A DNA stretch of 64,000 nt, taken from Thalassotalea atypica. GTDB lineage: Bacteria; Pseudomonadota; Gammaproteobacteria; Enterobacterales; Alteromonadaceae. Positions 27,529 to 35,564 of the stretch are shown here, in pieces; within the stretch, counting starts at the first letter, position 1; each line of letters opens with the position of its first letter. The notes under the pieces were generated by a model. That model saw only the letters and a program-made list of their open reading frames with translations, ran no database searches and had not been told where the DNA came from. The stretch is from the NCBI RefSeq assembly GCF_030295975.1, contig NZ_AP027364.1:2604001-2668000 (forward strand), given 5' to 3'. The position numbers and the translations under genes are program-made.

Positions 27529-30500
27529 ATGAGCACTCCTAATACTCCAGAGGTTGTCTCTCAGAAACAAGGTGGCGGTGTCGCTGGCTTTTTCATGAGA
27601 AATGGCGTAATCGCATGGATGGTTACGATTATCTTATTATTTGGTGGTATAAGCAGCTTTTTCAATTTAGGTCAGTTAGAAGATCCTGACTTTACCATTA
27701 AAAATGCTGTCGTTGTCACACTTTATCCTGGTGCTTCTGCTCAACAAGTAGAAGAAGAGGTTACGCATGTAATCGAAACCGGTTTACAAAACATGAAAAT
27801 GATTGACTACATCAATTCATTCTCAAGTAATGGTTTATCTTATATCGAGTTTAACTTACCTCGTGATGCTCAAAAGAAAGACGTTCAGCAATTTTGGGAT
27901 GACTTACGTCGTAAAGTAGGTGATGCATCTGTATACCTACCGGCTGGCGCAAAAAAGCCCCTTGTTAATGACGATTTTGGTGACGTTTTTGGCATGATGA
28001 TGCAAGTCTACGCGGATGGCTATGAGTTAGACAAAGTAAGTGATTACGTTGAACTTGTAAAACGTGAATTACTGCTTGTACCTGGCGTTGGTAAAATTGC
28101 AACTAAAGGTGAGCAACAAGAACAAATTTTCATTGAAATTGATCGTTCTAAAATTGCTAATCAAGGTATTACTTTTACTAATGTGGCTAATGCCATTTCA
28201 GCACAAAATACCATTTCAATGGCCGGAGACATTCACATCGGTCAAGAAATTATTCGTTTCCACCCAACTGGTGAATTCCAAACCCTTGATGACCTTAAGA
28301 ACATTATTGTTACACCAATAGGTTCAGAGACTTTGTTATACCTTTCTGATATCGCTAACGTGTACAGAGGCTTCCAAGATAAGCCAACTAGTATCATCAC
28401 TATAAATGGTCAGAATGCCATTTCTATGGGTATTTCATTTGCGCCTGGCGTTAACGTTGTAACTGTTGGTAAAGCAGTTCAAGCACGTATGGAAGAGTTA
28501 GAAGAAATTCGTCCACACGGCATTGAATATGAATTTGTTTACGACCAACCATCACAAGTAGATAAGTCAGTTACTGGCTTTTTAGGTAACTTACTTGAAG
28601 CCTGTGTCATTATTTTCTTTACCCTGTTATTTACAATGGGCCGTAAAGCAGGTCTATTAATCAGCTTCATTCTTGTAGTTACTATTTCCGGTACCTTTAT
28701 CTTAATGGACGCTCACGGCATTCAATTACAACGTATTTCACTAGGCGCACTTATTATCGCCCTAGGTATGTTGATCGACAATGCAATTGTTGTAGTCGAG
28801 GGCCTGATAATAGGCATGGAAAAAGGCCGGAATAAATGGGACTCGATGATTGCTATTGTTAAGCAAACACAATACCCACTATTGTCTGCAACAGTCATTG
28901 CGATTCTTGCATTCGCACCAATTGGCTTATCACCTGACAGTACTGGTGAAATCGTTGGCTCACTATTCTGGGTATTACTTTACTCATTATTCTTAAGCTG
29001 GATCACTGCGATAACCATTACACCTTACTTCTGTAAAATCTTCTACAAAGACGGTGAATTCGATGGCCACGCCGAAGAACACGGAGCCCACGACCCATAC
29101 GGTGGTGTTATCTTCATTGGCTTCAAATGGTTATTAGATAAGTGTATGCGTTTCCCTTGGGTATTCACTATCTTAATGATTGTTGCATTGGTTATCTCTG
29201 CTAAGTCATTCAAGCTTGTGAAGCCAGAATTCTTCCCTGCTTCAACTGTAGCTCAATTCCAAATTGATGTTCGCGATGGCTTTGGTACAGATATTCGTAC
29301 CATGAAAGAAAAAGTAGTTGAACTAGAAGAATTCCTATCGGAATACGAAGAAATTACGCAAACAACTGCGTCTGTTGGTGGTGGTCACGTGCGCTTCATG
29401 CTTTCTTACAAGCCTGAAAAACACTACGACAACTACGCTAACTTAATCATATCGACTCGTACACCTGATGATGTTGTACCTGTGATTAAAAAAATTCGTC
29501 AAGATGCACCTGAGAAGTTCCCTTCTCTGCAATTGACGGCTAAGCGTTATTCCGTTGGTCCACAAACGCCAGGTGCTATTGAATTACGTATCTACGGCTC
29601 AGACCCAATCGTATTGCGTCAACTTGCTGAACAAGCAAAAGATTTCATGCGTGCAGCGCCAGGTGCTGAATCAGTGCGTGACGACTGGTTAGAACGTTCG
29701 AAAGTGATTCGTCCACAATTCAACGAAATGAAAGCTCGTCGTTTAGGGATCACGAAGAAAAGCCTAGATCAAACCATTCTAGCTAACTTCTCTGGTCGCA
29801 CTATTGGTGTGTTCAAAGAAGGCACAAACACTATGCCTGTTGTTGCTCGTCCACCGGTTGATCAACGTGTAACAATGTCAAACCTTGGTGAGCTAAACAT
29901 TTGGAGTCCAGTGAAACAAGGTTTTGTGCCAATTTCACAAGTGGTAGATGGCTTCGAAACAGCATTCGAAGACCCGTTCATTGTTCGTCGTAACCGTGTT
30001 CGTACGATTACTGTTATGGCTGACTACGACGTAACGTCAGAAGCTACATCGGCATCAGTACGTAGGTTAATGTTACCAGCAGCTGAAGAGTTTGAGAAAA
30101 ATTTACCTGTTGGCTACTCAATGGAATGGGGTGGTAAGCACGAAAAATCAACAAACGCTAAGCAATCAGTATTCAGCTCAATTCCTGCTGGTTACTTGAT
30201 TATGTTTATCTTAACGATAATCCTATTCAACTCGTTGAAGAAAGGTTTGGTTATCTGGTTTGTTGTACCGCTTTCTATCATTGGTGTTGTCGGTGGTTTA
30301 TTGGCCTTCAATATGCCATTTACCTTCATGGCGTTACTTGGCGCGCTAAGCTTAACCGGTATGATGTGTCGTAATGGTATTGTATTGGTAGACCAAATCA
30401 CCATTTATCAAAACCAAGGTGCTGAATCTTACAAAGCTATCTTCGATGGAGCTGTATCAAGGGTTCGTCCAGTATCGTTAACAGCAATCGCTGCTATCTT

Positions 30501-30678
30501 AGGTATGATTCCACTACTTAAAGATGCTTTCTTTGCTGCGATGGCAGGTTCAATGATGGTAGGTTTAGCAGTAGCAACCTTCTTAATCCTATTTGCTGTA
30601 CCGGTATTCTACATGCTTATTTACCGCATTAAGTACCGTAAGCTGGCTGAAATTGAAGCTGAAGGCTCACTAGAGTAA
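27529..30678 (+). CDS. RND-family efflux pump, inner-membrane subunit
   Basis: A 1049-residue RND (AcrB/MexF-like) transporter with 12 predicted membrane helices in the usual 1+5+1+5 layout and two large periplasmic loops. 'GISSFFNLGQLEDPDFTIKNAVVVTLYPGASAQQVEEEVT' is the standard N-terminal region. 'LGALIIALGMLIDNAIVVVEG' is helix 4, with an Asp relevant to proton relay. It belongs to the branch of single, relatively short hydrophobe exporters paired with a lipoprotein adaptor rather than to heavy-metal CusA-type pumps. It is cotranscribed with the adaptor and ends at a strong terminator. Substrate cannot be assigned from sequence. Confidence 0.95.
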   Translation: MSTPNTPEVVSQKQGGGVAGFFMRNGVIAWMVTIILLFGGISSFFNLGQLEDPDFTIKNAVVVTLYPGASAQQVEEEVTHVIETGLQNMKMIDYINSFSSNGLSYIEFNLPRDAQKKDVQQFWDDLRRKVGDASVYLPAGAKKPLVNDDFGDVFGMMMQVYADGYELDKVSDYVELVKRELLLVPGVGKIATKGEQQEQIFIEIDRSKIANQGITFTNVANAISAQNTISMAGDIHIGQEIIRFHPTGEFQTLDDLKNIIVTPIGSETLLYLSDIANVYRGFQDKPTSIITINGQNAISMGISFAPGVNVVTVGKAVQARMEELEEIRPHGIEYEFVYDQPSQVDKSVTGFLGNLLEACVIIFFTLLFTMGRKAGLLISFILVVTISGTFILMDAHGIQLQRISLGALIIALGMLIDNAIVVVEGLIIGMEKGRNKWDSMIAIVKQTQYPLLSATVIAILAFAPIGLSPDSTGEIVGSLFWVLLYSLFLSWITAITITPYFCKIFYKDGEFDGHAEEHGAHDPYGGVIFIGFKWLLDKCMRFPWVFTILMIVALVISAKSFKLVKPEFFPASTVAQFQIDVRDGFGTDIRTMKEKVVELEEFLSEYEEITQTTASVGGGHVRFMLSYKPEKHYDNYANLIISTRTPDDVVPVIKKIRQDAPEKFPSLQLTAKRYSVGPQTPGAIELRIYGSDPIVLRQLAEQAKDFMRAAPGAESVRDDWLERSKVIRPQFNEMKARRLGITKKSLDQTILANFSGRTIGVFKEGTNTMPVVARPPVDQRVTMSNLGELNIWSPVKQGFVPISQVVDGFETAFEDPFIVRRNRVRTITVMADYDVTSEATSASVRRLMLPAAEEFEKNLPVGYSMEWGGKHEKSTNAKQSVFSSIPAGYLIMFILTIILFNSLKKGLVIWFVVPLSIIGVVGGLLAFNMPFTFMALLGALSLTGMMCRNGIVLVDQITIYQNQGAESYKAIFDGAVSRVRPVSLTAIAAILGMIPLLKDAFFAAMAGSMMVGLAVATFLILFAVPVFYMLIYRIKYRKLAEIEAEGSLE

Positions 30679-30681
30679 TAC

Positions 30682-30712
30682 AAAAGCACTTAGCCCTTGG
30701 CTAAGTGCTTTT
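30682..30712 (+). terminator. Terminator of the RND operon
   Basis: AAAAGCACTTAGCC and GGCTAAGTGCTTTT form a perfect 14-bp stem with a CTT loop followed by a long T-run. Confidence 0.92.
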
Positions 30713-30726
30713 TATTTTTTTTTTGC

Positions 30727-30758
30727 TTTTGATTATTTTGTATTCAAAATAATCAAAA
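30727..30758. repeat. Perfect 14-bp AT-rich inverted repeat before a small acidic gene
   Basis: TTTTGATTATTTTG and CAAAATAATCAAAA are exact complements with loop TATT. The repeat lies 14 bases after the RND terminator and only 17 bases before the ATG at 30776, next to its AAGGA ribosome site. It could be an operator, a leader hairpin, or a second terminator. Confidence 0.6.
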
Positions 30759-30775
30759 AACTTTAAGGAATAGTT

Positions 30776-31015
30776 ATGAGTTTATTTACCTTACTAAGAG
30801 AGAAAGAAGATGAAGTAGATCACCAAAGCTACCGCATCAACTTACTTGAACGTGTTGCTAAAAATTTTGAGCCCAAAGAAGACATTACAGCTTATGAAAT
30901 GGCGTTAGTGTTTAAGATCTTCGCAATGCTTTCTAATGATATGGATATTGAAGAAATCAGAGAAAAAGCGAAACAATTAAATTCTGATAGACACTTCAAT
31001 TTTGATGATGAATAA
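30776..31015 (+). CDS. Small acidic protein of unknown function
   Basis: A 79-residue, strongly acidic, all-helical cytosolic protein. It has no Cys, signal peptide or membrane segment, and ends in the acidic NFDDE. A good AAGGA site precedes the ATG. Segments such as 'DITAYEMALVFKIFAMLSNDMDIEEIREK' suggest a compact helical bundle or a protein-protein adaptor. The family is not recognised. It has its own terminator and stands alone between the RND operon and the convergent helicase gene, so it is probably monocistronic. Confidence 0.7.
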   Translation: MSLFTLLREKEDEVDHQSYRINLLERVAKNFEPKEDITAYEMALVFKIFAMLSNDMDIEEIREKAKQLNSDRHFNFDDE

Positions 31016-31038
31016 CACATCATCAAATGTCTATGAAT

Positions 31039-31072
31039 AAAAAAAAGAGCTTCACTTGAAGCTCTTTTTTTT
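31039..31072. terminator. Bidirectional terminator after the small acidic gene
   Basis: A-run, AAAGAGCTTC-ACTT-GAAGCTCTTT, T-run; shared with the convergent DEAD-box helicase gene. Confidence 0.88.
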
Positions 31073-31090
31073 GTTCAATCATTATATTAA

Positions 31091-32434
31091 CTAGCCTTCG
31101 TTGTCCGTATCTATTTCATCAATTGGAACAGTCTTTTTCTTACGCATAACGGGCAAATCGCCGGCATCTTGCGCCGTGAACATCATTTTCTTATTAATAC
31201 GTCTAGCCTTAACATTACCTTGCTTACCTTCTGCTTTTATTTTGGTATTACTCGGCTTGGCTTTAGTCACCTTTTTAGGTTTTAAGCCTTTAAACTTTGC
31301 GACCATTCCTTCGACCTGATCAAAGCTAATTTTTTGCTGCAAGAACCCTTCAACATTTTTGAAACTCAGCCAATCTTTCGGTCCCACCAAAGAAATTGCA
31401 TCACCCTTACTCCCTGCTCGGCCTGTTCTACCGATACGGTGAACAAACTCTTCCGTGTGTTTTGGCATATCAAAGTTAATCACGTGAGAAACATTCACCA
31501 AATCCAAGCCACGTGACGCAAGATCTGTTGTGATTAATATTTTTTGTTGGCCGCGACTAAAGCTGTCCATGATTTGATTACGTTGATTTTGGTTCAGCTC
31601 GCCACTAAGCGCAACGGCATTTAACGCATGCTTGTTAAGCTCTATCGCTAAGCGCTCCGTATCACTGCGAGTTGCAGTAAATATAATGACCTGTTGATAG
31701 GTTTCAGTATTTAAGAAATGCTCTAGTAGGGCTTGTTTATGATCAAGATGGTCGCACAAATAAAATCGTTTAGTGATGTCTTCATGTTCTGTATGACCAT
31801 AATTTATCGCAATACGCTTAGGGCTTTTCAACAGCTTCATAGCAAATTCATTCACTTGCGCATGATCTAAAGTTGCTGAGAATAACAAAGTTTGGCGTTT
31901 GCGATGATCCGCTGCACTATTGATAGCATCTAGTTGTTCTGCAAAGCCTAAATCTAACATGCGATCCGCTTCATCTAAGATCAACAACTCTAACCCATTA
32001 AGATAGAAATGACCTTGTTTTAAATGATCCGCTAAGCGACCTGGTGTCGCGACGATAAAATGTGGATCCTTTTCAAGTGTCTTTACTTGATCATTAAAGT
32101 TCTCACCACCAAGAATCAATACGGCTTTAAAATTAGTATTGGCCGTAAATAAACGAAGCTGAGCAAAGACTTGCTTAGCGAGCTCTCTAGTAGGCGTTAA
32201 TATAACCACACGAGGGTCTTTTTTAGATAGCGCTCTTTGAGTTTGCAAACGCTGCATGGCTGGCAGGACAAAAGCAAGGGTTTTGCCTGAACCAGTCTTA
32301 GAAGAAGCAATTAAATCATGACCACCGGAAGCAGCTGGAATAGCATGTTGTTGGATTTCTGTTGGCTCAGTAAAACCTAAATGTTCTATGGTCGCTAGTA
32401 GTTTTCTGTCTAAACCAAAATCTGAAAATTGCAA
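31091..32434 (-). CDS. DEAD-box RNA helicase (RhlE/SrmB-like)
   Basis: A 447-residue ATP-dependent RNA helicase with every core motif: Q-motif 'FGLDRKLLATIEHLGFTEPTEIQ', motif I SSKTGSGKT, Ia PTRELA, Ib TPGR, II DEAD, III SAT, IV 'VIIFTATRS', V 'TTDLASRGLD' and VI HRIGRTGR. The C-terminal ~90 residues are Lys/Arg-rich ('KKVTKAKPSNTKIKAEGKQG'), as in helicases that act on ribosomal RNA or in RNA decay. Motif I has an unusual SS in place of the common AQ/A-x. Which E. coli paralogue it corresponds to (SrmB, RhlE) is not certain. Convergent with the small acidic gene. Confidence 0.93.
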   Translation of the reverse strand: MQFSDFGLDRKLLATIEHLGFTEPTEIQQHAIPAASGGHDLIASSKTGSGKTLAFVLPAMQRLQTQRALSKKDPRVVILTPTRELAKQVFAQLRLFTANTNFKAVLILGGENFNDQVKTLEKDPHFIVATPGRLADHLKQGHFYLNGLELLILDEADRMLDLGFAEQLDAINSAADHRKRQTLLFSATLDHAQVNEFAMKLLKSPKRIAINYGHTEHEDITKRFYLCDHLDHKQALLEHFLNTETYQQVIIFTATRSDTERLAIELNKHALNAVALSGELNQNQRNQIMDSFSRGQQKILITTDLASRGLDLVNVSHVINFDMPKHTEEFVHRIGRTGRAGSKGDAISLVGPKDWLSFKNVEGFLQQKISFDQVEGMVAKFKGLKPKKVTKAKPSNTKIKAEGKQGNVKARRINKKMMFTAQDAGDLPVMRKKKTVPIDEIDTDNEG

Positions 32435-32657
32435 TGCCTACTCCGTCTACAAATAATAATAACCATACTATTATAACCTTTAATTGTTCGACATTAGCTA
32501 ATGGTTTTATATTTTTAACGAATTTTGTCCTGAAAACTCTAGAAAATTGATTACTTCTTTTGATATAACACAAGCTATTAACATGTTGGCTTGGTAATAA
32601 CTGAACAACAAGTGTAGAGTGTAGAGTATAAACTCTAACTAGCTAAGATATTTTGAC

Positions 32658-32948
32658 ATGATAAGCTCTTATCAACCACATAAAAAACCATCTACTGACG
32701 TCGCAATGCAAACGCTTATATTGCAAGTAAGAGCTGAATTTCCCTTTTCCTTACCTGAAGCACAAATTTGTGCCGGAAAATGTGTTGGGTGTCCGAAAAA
32801 ACTATTAGAAATTGCAGACACAGAGTTGTCGGACTGGGAAAGTAAATTAGCCCATGGTGAAACGCCATTACTGGGCGATATCACGCGATTAGGAAAGTTG
32901 TGTAAAAACATTCGTCGCGGACTGGTGCGCAATGAGCTAATACAATAG
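32658..32948 (+). CDS. Small protein with CxxxCxxC motif, unknown function
   Basis: A 96-residue cytosolic protein with a single cysteine cluster 'ICAGKCVGCPKKLLEIADTEL' (C-x3-C-x2-C) near residues 38-46 and one further Cys near residue 82. The spacing could bind a metal or an iron-sulfur cluster, but no known family signature is recognised. The C-terminus 'LGDITRLGKLCKNIRRGLVRNEL' is a basic helix. No strong ribosome site precedes the ATG (weak purine stretch only). It lies between the divergent DEAD-box gene and the convergent gltX, with a shared terminator at its end. Confidence 0.7.
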   Translation: MISSYQPHKKPSTDVAMQTLILQVRAEFPFSLPEAQICAGKCVGCPKKLLEIADTELSDWESKLAHGETPLLGDITRLGKLCKNIRRGLVRNELIQ

Positions 32949-32971
32949 TAAGCTCGCTTTCTTTGCCATAA

Positions 32972-32997
32972 AAAAAGCAGCGAATGCGCTGCTTTTT
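32972..32997. terminator. Bidirectional terminator between the CxxxCxxC gene and gltX
   Basis: AAAAAGCAGCG pairs with CGCTGCTTTTT over a 4-base loop; U-tract available on both strands. Confidence 0.88.
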
Positions 32998-33021
32998 AAT
33001 ATCCAAAAATTGAAACTACAA

Positions 33022-34434
33022 CTAGCTGTTTGCAATGCGCTCAGCAACAACGGCTAACGCCATGTCTATTCGCGCAAGTACTTTCTCTTTAGGCAATAGC
33101 TCTAGTGTAATATCTAACGATGGCGAGTTACCACCGCCAGTTACAGCAACACGAAGTGGCATCCCCACTTTACCCATGCCTACTTCTAACTCTTCCGCTG
33201 TGGAATTAATTGCTTCATGAATTGTTTCAGCTTTCCATTCTGATAATTCAGCCAACTTAGCTTTGACTACTTCCAATGGTTTTTGTGCGACACCACGAAG
33301 ATGCTTTTTAGCCGCTTTTTCATCAAATTCAGTAAAGTCGTGATAGAAGTAAGTCGAAATAGCAGCCATTTCTTTTAAGGTTTTCACGCGATCTGCTTGT
33401 ACTTTTACAATCTCGCTAAGTGCTGGCCCGTTATCGGTTGCAATTCCTTGATCCGCCATGTGCCACTCAAGATGAGAGGCAACGTATTCAGGATCCATCG
33501 TCTTCATGTAATGTTGGTTAACCCAAATTAGTTTCTCGGTATTGAACGCTGACGGTGCACGGTTACAACCAGTAAGGTCGAATAGTTCAATCATTTCTTC
33601 ACGTGAGAAAATTTCTTGATCGCCATGAGACCAACCTAAACGCACTAAATAGTTTAATAATGCTTCAGGCAAGTAGCCATCATCACGGTATTGCATAACC
33701 CCTACGGCGCCATGACGCTTAGATAGACGCTTACCATCATCACCTAATATCATTGGAATATGAGCGTAGGCTGGAATCTCTGCACCTAAAGCTGCAAGAA
33801 TATTAATTTGCTTAGGCGTATTTGAGATATGATCGTCACCACGTACAACATGCGACACTTTCATGTCCCAATCATCTACTACAACCGTTAAGTTATAAGT
33901 CGGCGTGCCGTCACTACGTGCAATAATCAAATCATCAAGCTGAGTATTGCTAATAGTAATGTCGCCTTTAACCATGTCTTTAATGATTACGTTACCATCA
34001 AGCGGGTTTTTAAAGCGGATCACATAAGGCTTATCTTCTGGGTAATCTGTGCGATCGCGCCATAAGCCATTGTATTTTTCAATTTCACCTTTAGCTTTAG
34101 CTTCTTCACGCATTGCTTCAACTTCTTCAGCAGTAGAATAACAACGGTATGCATGACCAGATTCTAGTAATTGAGCAATCACTTCTTTATAGCGATCAAA
34201 TCGTTCAGTTTGGAAATACGGACCATGTGTCCACTCCAGTTGCAACCAGTTCATGCCGTCCATGATCGCATCCACTGATGCCTGCGTAGAGCGCTCTAAA
34301 TCAGTGTCTTCGATACGTAATATAAAGTCACCACCATTTTTCTTGGCATATAACCAGCTATACAGCGCAGTACGAGCGCCACCAACGTGCAAATAACCTG
34401 TTGGGCTTGGTGCAAATCGAGTTGTTAAAGTCAT
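33022..34434 (-). CDS. gltX: Glutamyl-tRNA synthetase
   Basis: A 470-residue class Ic synthetase, the length of E. coli GltX (471). It charges tRNA-Glu with glutamate. The HIGH-type motif is within '[19 protein letters not shown]' near the start, the KMSKS-type motif is '[12 protein letters not shown]', and the catalytic-domain segments '[25 protein letters not shown]' and 'GDDGKRLSK' are intact. The anticodon-binding helical domain fills the last ~150 residues. As in E. coli, the gene is divergent from a tRNA-Val cluster (valUXY-lysV there). The start ATG is the usual family start ([13 protein letters not shown]). Confidence 0.98.
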   Translation of the reverse strand: MTLTTRFAPSPTGYLHVGGARTALYSWLYAKKNGGDFILRIEDTDLERSTQASVDAIMDGMNWLQLEWTHGPYFQTERFDRYKEVIAQLLESGHAYRCYSTAEEVEAMREEAKAKGEIEKYNGLWRDRTDYPEDKPYVIRFKNPLDGNVIIKDMVKGDITISNTQLDDLIIARSDGTPTYNLTVVVDDWDMKVSHVVRGDDHISNTPKQINILAALGAEIPAYAHIPMILGDDGKRLSKRHGAVGVMQYRDDGYLPEALLNYLVRLGWSHGDQEIFSREEMIELFDLTGCNRAPSAFNTEKLIWVNQHYMKTMDPEYVASHLEWHMADQGIATDNGPALSEIVKVQADRVKTLKEMAAISTYFYHDFTEFDEKAAKKHLRGVAQKPLEVVKAKLAELSEWKAETIHEAINSTAEELEVGMGKVGMPLRVAVTGGGNSPSLDITLELLPKEKVLARIDMALAVVAERIANS

Positions 34435-34648
34435 AAATATCTCGTGTTATACAGCCACTGACTCAGTATTAGAGTAAATGGCGAAAAGAAGTCTAAAATT
34501 TGGCGCGTATTTTATCAGGCGTTGAAGATGAATACACCCTATTATCTTTCCTGAGACCTAATAAAGTTTACTTTTCAAGCAAGCTGTCGAGTTTTGAAGC
34601 AACCAAATTAAATATTGCAATTTTTTGAAAAAAAACGCTTTGTTTCTG

Positions 34649-34676
34649 TTGACAGTAATTATGATCTCCCTATAAT
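34649..34676 (+). promoter_or_regulatory. Consensus sigma-70 promoter of the tRNA-Val operon
   Basis: TTGACA (34649-34654) and TATAAT (34671-34676) are perfect hexamers 16 bases apart, immediately upstream of the first tRNA. The discriminator is GC-rich (ACGCCCCCAC), typical of stringently controlled stable-RNA promoters. Confidence 0.92.
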
Positions 34677-34692
34677 ACGCCCCCACAGAGAC

Positions 34693-34768
34693 GGACGATT
34701 AGCTCAGTTGGGAGAGCACCGCCCTTACAAGGCGGGGGTCACTGGTTCAAGCCCAGTATCGTCCACCA
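34693..34768 (+). tRNA. tRNA-Val (anticodon TAC), copy 1
   Basis: A 76-nt cloverleaf: acceptor GGACGAT/ATCGTCC, D-arm GCTC..GAGC, anticodon arm CCGCC-CTTACAA-GGCGG with anticodon TAC, T-arm with GGTTCAAGCC, and an encoded CCA. It reads GUA/GUG/GUU-type valine codons. First of four identical copies; 23 bases separate it from copy 2. Confidence 0.98.
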
Positions 34769-34791
34769 TATCTCTGTTCGAATGAAAATTC

Positions 34792-34867
34792 GGACGATTA
34801 GCTCAGTTGGGAGAGCACCGCCCTTACAAGGCGGGGGTCACTGGTTCAAGCCCAGTATCGTCCACCA
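34792..34867 (+). tRNA. tRNA-Val (anticodon TAC), copy 2
   Basis: Identical in all 76 positions to copy 1, with encoded CCA. The 41-base spacer that follows begins CTTACTTTTTCCATT and is repeated with one base change after copy 3. Confidence 0.98.
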
Positions 34868-34908
34868 CTTACTTTTTCCATTGAAAGTAAGTTTGTCGGT
34901 TATTCAAT

Positions 34909-34984
34909 GGACGATTAGCTCAGTTGGGAGAGCACCGCCCTTACAAGGCGGGGGTCACTGGTTCAAGCCCAGTATCGTCCACCA
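34909..34984 (+). tRNA. tRNA-Val (anticodon TAC), copy 3
   Basis: Identical to copies 1 and 2. It starts exactly 117 bases after copy 2; with its spacer it forms a 117-bp tandem unit that recurs once more. Confidence 0.98.
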
Positions 34985-35025
34985 CTTACTTTTTCCATTG
35001 AAAGTAAGTTTATCGGTTATTCAAT

Positions 35026-35101
35026 GGACGATTAGCTCAGTTGGGAGAGCACCGCCCTTACAAGGCGGGGGTCACTGGTTCAAGCCCAGTATCGTCCACC
35101 A
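35026..35101 (+). tRNA. tRNA-Val (anticodon TAC), copy 4
   Basis: Identical to the other three copies and 117 bases after copy 3. Its 3' end runs directly into the first of three 121-bp repeats that contain the tRNA 3' terminal sequence but no complete tRNA. Confidence 0.98.
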
Positions 35102-35464
35102 CTACTTATTCCATTAAATCCCTTTAAAAACTAAACATCGCGACGAATGTATACGGTGAGAGCACCTTCTACTCTTTACAGCCCGCGCCAAGTCACTGGT
35201 TCAAGCCCAGTATCGTCCACCACTACTTATTCCATTAAATCCCTTTAAAAACTAAACATCGCTACGAATGTATACGGTGAGAGCACCTTCTACTCTTTAC
35301 AGCCCGCGCCAAGTCACTGGTTCAAGCCCAGTATCGTCCACCACTACTTATTCTATTAAATCCCTTTAAAAACTAAACATCGCGACGAATGTATACGGTA
35401 TGAGCACCTTCTACTCTTTACAACCCGCGCCAAGTCACTGGTTCAAGCCCGGTATCAATCAACA
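35102..35464 (+). repeat. Three 121-bp tandem repeats carrying the tRNA-Val 3' end (rtT-like)
   Basis: Units at 35102-35222, 35223-35343 and 35344-35464. Each starts CTACTTATTCCATTAAATCC, passes a GAGAGCACC (the tRNA D-arm sequence), and ends in a 31-base copy of the tRNA-Val 3' part (GTCACTGGTTC ... CCACCA). Units 1 and 2 differ by about one base; unit 3 has several changes, mostly in its last 15 bases. There is no acceptor 5' strand or anticodon stem, so these are not functional tRNAs. The layout resembles the rtT repeats that follow tRNA-Tyr in the E. coli tyrT operon. Confidence 0.88.
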
Positions 35465-35564
35465 CTAGCTAATTCTCGATTATGCACACTCGTCATTATT
35501 TGCTGTGCGATCACCTTTTGTTGTTTTACAACCAGCCTTAAATCAATTGTTTAGCTGATCAAGA

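Noticed and set aside
34782-35117. A 111-codon frame with three internal repeats across the tRNA-Val genes
   Set aside because: It translates the tRNA sequences themselves; the protein repeat is a by-product of the identical tRNA genes.
34693-35464. Regular spacing suggestive of a CRISPR array
   Set aside because: The repeats are full tRNA genes or tRNA-derived 121-bp units; there are no short repeats with unique 30-40 base spacers and no cas genes.
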